Part shown: piece after piece, positions 61,921 through 64,000 of the stretch
Position numbering within the stretch: position 1 is the stretch's first letter
Layout: each line of letters begins with the position of its first letter
NCBI RefSeq assembly: GCF_034259325.1
Contig: NZ_JAXIVS010000012.1
Span: 284,739 to 348,738 of the forward strand
Length of the DNA: 64,000 nucleotides
Source: Hyalangium ruber
GTDB taxonomy: Bacteria > Myxococcota > Myxococcia > Myxococcales > Myxococcaceae
Reading direction: 5' to 3'
The notes under the pieces: model-generated
Database searches by the model: none
Told to the model about the DNA's origin: nothing
What the model saw: only the letters and a program-made list of their open reading frames with translations
Program-made: the position numbers and the translations under genes

Positions 61921-62826
61921 CTATCGGGACGAGCCGTTCGCCGCAGTCTCCTGTTGCGGCGACGGGACGAGAGGCGGGGGGACAGTGAGAGGGCCGAGTT
62001 CCGCAGCGAGTTGCTGGCTGTCGAGGCGAGCCCGGGTGCTGGCCCAGTAGCGGGGGGCCAGTTCCAGGTAGCGCTCCCTCGGCCAGTGGGCGAGCACGCG
62101 GAACAGGTCGCGCAAGTAGGCTTCAGGGTCGAGTCCGTGCAGGCGAGCCGAGGCGACGAGGGAGAGGATGTTGCCGGCACTCTGGGCGTGGTCATCGCTG
62201 CCGACGAAGAGCCAGGCCTTCCTGCCCACGGCGATGGTCCGCAGCGCGCGCTCCGAGCGGTTGTTGTCGAGCACGAGCCGTCCGTCGTCGAGCACCCGCA
62301 TCAGGGCTTCTTTCTGGCGCACCGCGTAGCCGAGCGCCGAGCGCAACAGGCCCCGTTCGTCGCGCACCTGGGAGTACTCCTCTTCTGCCCAGCGGAAGAA
62401 GGCCTCCAGGTGCGGGCGCAGGTGCGCGTTGCGCAGGCGGTGGATTGTCTGCGGGGTATCCGCTTTCCAGGCCTCCTCAAGCGCGAAGAGGCGGCCGATG
62501 CGCGCCAGGCCTTCGCGCGCTACCTCGCTCTTGGCGCAGGTGGCCTCCCAGAATTTTCTGCGGCAGTGAGACCAGCAGCCGACCTTTTCTGGGCTGTCGT
62601 GGCCTTCGGGCGGTGTGTCGGGCTTTTGGAACAGCACGTCGTAGACACTCTTGGCGTCGGCCTGAATGTAGCCCGAGTAGCCTCGGAACAGCTCCTCCAC
62701 TGCGGCGCTGGTCTCCCGAGGCGTGTACTCGAAGAAGACATGGTCCTTGTCCGCCAGCAGCACGAAGTAGTGTAAGTCCTCGCCGAGCCCCGTCCCGATA
62801 CGGAGCTGCCCCGTCCTTGGCCGCAC
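61921..62826 (-). pseudogene. IS66-family transposase, N-terminally truncated
   Basis: 301 codons that begin inside the IS66 TnpC core: TGQLRIG, then YFVLLADKDHVFFEYTPRE, Asp in YIQADAKSVYD and the Glu of NNRSERALRTIAVGRKAW. The zinc finger and first catalytic Asp (HADET region) are absent, so it cannot be an active transposase. The reading frame starts at a GTG only 14 bases from the stop codon of the next IS66 gene, in a different frame, which places a recombination junction at about 62827-62840. Confidence 0.88.
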
Positions 62827-62840
62827 GGCGGGAGAGGTGG

Positions 62841-64000
62841 TCAGCCCTGGGCCTTCGGCAGCGTGACGGTGCCCGGGTTCTCGATGGCAGCGAGCGCAGC
62901 GCGCCGCAGGTAGTGGCCGGGGTCCTCACCGCGCAGCCGCGCTGTCTCGATGAGGGAGTCGAAGAGCGCCGCCACCTCGGTGCCCCGCTTTGACTTGCTG
63001 CCGTAGTGGTTCTTCCTGCCAATCACCATGTCACGCAGCTGGCGCTCGACATGGTGATTGTCCAGCGGCACCTGCGGCTGGGTGAGGAAGAGCGTCAGCC
63101 CCGTCCACAGGTTCAGCATGTACTCAATCGCCTTGCGAAAGGCGCTGCCGGGCAGCGCTCGCTGTGCGTGCGCCCAGTGGCGGATGCGCTGGGTGAGCGG
63201 CACGGACTTCTGCTGACGTATGGCGAGCCGGTGCGCGAGCACAGCCTGGCACTCCTCGCCTTCCAGCGCGTACCAGCCCGGTAGGTCCGCCTCGAGAGCG
63301 TACAGCTCTCCGATGAGCTCCAGCACCTCTTCGCAGGCAGGGGCAAACTTCTGGGCTTCGAAGAATTTTCTCCTCACATGCGCCCAGCAGAAGACCAGCG
63401 TGGCGGGAGATGGCCCGTCCGCGCCGGACTTCGTTGCCGTCTGGTACGCCGCATACCCATCCACCAGGACGACGCCCTCGTAGTCGCCCAGTACGGTGCG
63501 CGCCGTCGCCCCGGAGCGGCTGGGGTAGATGCGATGAAAGACCGTGTCGGGCGAGGCCACCGTCCACGCGTACCACTTGGTGCCCGGGCCCTTGTCCAGC
63601 AGGTACCAGTGCGTCTCGTCCGCGTGGATGAGCGGCGAGGTGAAGACCTCGGCCAGCAGCGCCTCGTAGGACTTCTGCAGGTGCCGGGCGAGCGCCTCGA
63701 GCTGGTCCCAGAGCGTCTGCGCTTCCACTACCAGGCCCTCGCGCCCGTACAGCCTTTCCTGGCGAGCCAGCGGCAGGTGGAAGCCGTACTTCATGAGGGC
63801 CACGTGGACGGCGAAGTCCACCGAGTAACGGCCGCCCGGAATCAGGCGCGGTGGGGCCGGTGCCGTCACCGGCGCGCAGCCCTGGCCGCAGCGGTACTTC
63901 TGCCGCTTCACCCGCCGCAGCAGGAAGCTTCGCTCGACGACGGTGATTTCCTCGCAGTCCTCCGTCTGGCCCTCCCACGCGTGCAGGCCGCTGCCGCACA
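62841..64000 (-). CDS. IS66-family transposase TnpC, 5' end beyond window
   Basis: The frame is open to base 64000, at least 386 residues. N-terminal visible part has LHAWEGQTEDCEEITVVE followed by the Cys motif YRCGQGC (zinc finger of IS66 TnpC). Catalytic DDE residues: Asp in LIHADETHWY, Asp in VLVDGYAAY, Glu in HHVERQLRDMVIGRKNHYG. The C-terminus appears complete (RRAALAAIENPGTVTLPKAQ). Family members need the small TnpA/TnpB partners, which would lie beyond the window edge. Different enough from the truncated copy to be another IS66 lineage. Confidence 0.9.
   Translation of the reverse strand, partial: CGSGLHAWEGQTEDCEEITVVERSFLLRRVKRQKYRCGQGCAPVTAPAPPRLIPGGRYSVDFAVHVALMKYGFHLPLARQERLYGREGLVVEAQTLWDQLEALARHLQKSYEALLAEVFTSPLIHADETHWYLLDKGPGTKWYAWTVASPDTVFHRIYPSRSGATARTVLGDYEGVVLVDGYAAYQTATKSGADGPSPATLVFCWAHVRRKFFEAQKFAPACEEVLELIGELYALEADLPGWYALEGEECQAVLAHRLAIRQQKSVPLTQRIRHWAHAQRALPGSAFRKAIEYMLNLWTGLTLFLTQPQVPLDNHHVERQLRDMVIGRKNHYGSKSKRGTEVAALFDSLIETARLRGEDPGHYLRRAALAAIENPGTVTLPKAQG

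Noticed and set aside
61770..61988. Small open frame across the end of the TIGR02270 gene and the IS66 remnant
   Set aside because: It overlaps two real genes in other frames and shows no SD or recognisable domain.
49714..64000. Integrative element bounded by tRNA-Cys attachment repeats
   Set aside because: No second copy of the tRNA 3' end and no integrase were seen in the window.

Overview
The window reads as a chromosomal segment from a myxobacterium of the Cystobacterineae (Myxococcus/Archangium/Cystobacter type). The evidence is very high GC with strong G/C bias at third codon positions, two large membrane-anchored Ser/Thr kinases of the myxobacterial type, a CglB-like gliding-motility lipoprotein, many secreted or lipidated proteins with von Willebrand A or Cys-rich domains, and a C-terminal immunity family known from Myxococcus. 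No species assignment is attempted.

Layout. 1-12.4 kb: an edge-truncated lipoprotein, glyS/glyQ (two-subunit glycyl-tRNA synthetase), a tandem pair of related Ser/Thr kinases, and three surface lipoproteins (one vWA, one with seven exact-length 21-residue CCP repeats). 12.5-18.4 kb: a minus-strand run of PfkB kinase, recO, a short RodZ-like protein, a PilF/Tgl-type TPR lipoprotein, two unknown proteins, a lytic transglycosylase and two phasin-like coiled coils. 18.6-33.2 kb: the classical transcription/translation block, in transcriptional order tRNA-Thr(UGU), tRNA-Tyr, tRNA-Gly, tRNA-Thr(GGU), tuf, rpmG, tRNA-Trp, secE, nusG, rplK, rplA, rplJ, rplL, rpoB, rpoC, all on the minus strand. It has a candidate promoter at its head, a G-quadruplex-prone leader, and hairpins in the rplA-rplJ and rplL-rpoB gaps. 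33.2-49.6 kb: rlmB, a DsbD-alpha-like secreted protein, a RimK-type ATP-grasp enzyme, cglB, a DsrE-like protein, HEAT, HAD, hrpB, GNAT, MFS, two unknowns, fdxA, asd, a rhodanese and an acyl-CoA dehydrogenase.

49.7-64 kb is accessory. After a tRNA-Cys gene and a strong terminator comes a plus-strand type VI secretion cargo island: two vgrG genes, a DUF2169 loader, a DUF6484 protein, a separate PAAR-like (DUF4150) tip, a ketoacyl-synthase-fold protein that has lost its catalytic residues, a stand-alone AHH nuclease toxin, an Imm11-type immunity gene, an all-helical second candidate immunity gene (Imm49-like) and a TIGR02270 HEAT-type protein. No T6SS sheath or baseplate genes are present, so the cargo must use an apparatus encoded elsewhere. 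Two small inverted-repeat elements sit back to back just upstream of the PAAR gene. The island ends, within the window, at two IS66-type transposase genes, one truncated and the other running off the edge.

How it fits together: VgrG trimers plus the PAAR-like tip would form the spike. DUF2169, DUF6484, the inactive synthase-fold protein and TIGR02270 are candidate loaders or adaptors for the AHH nuclease, and Imm11 protects the producer. The separation of tip and toxin into different genes, joined by an apparently dead thiolase-fold protein, is the most interesting system in the window.
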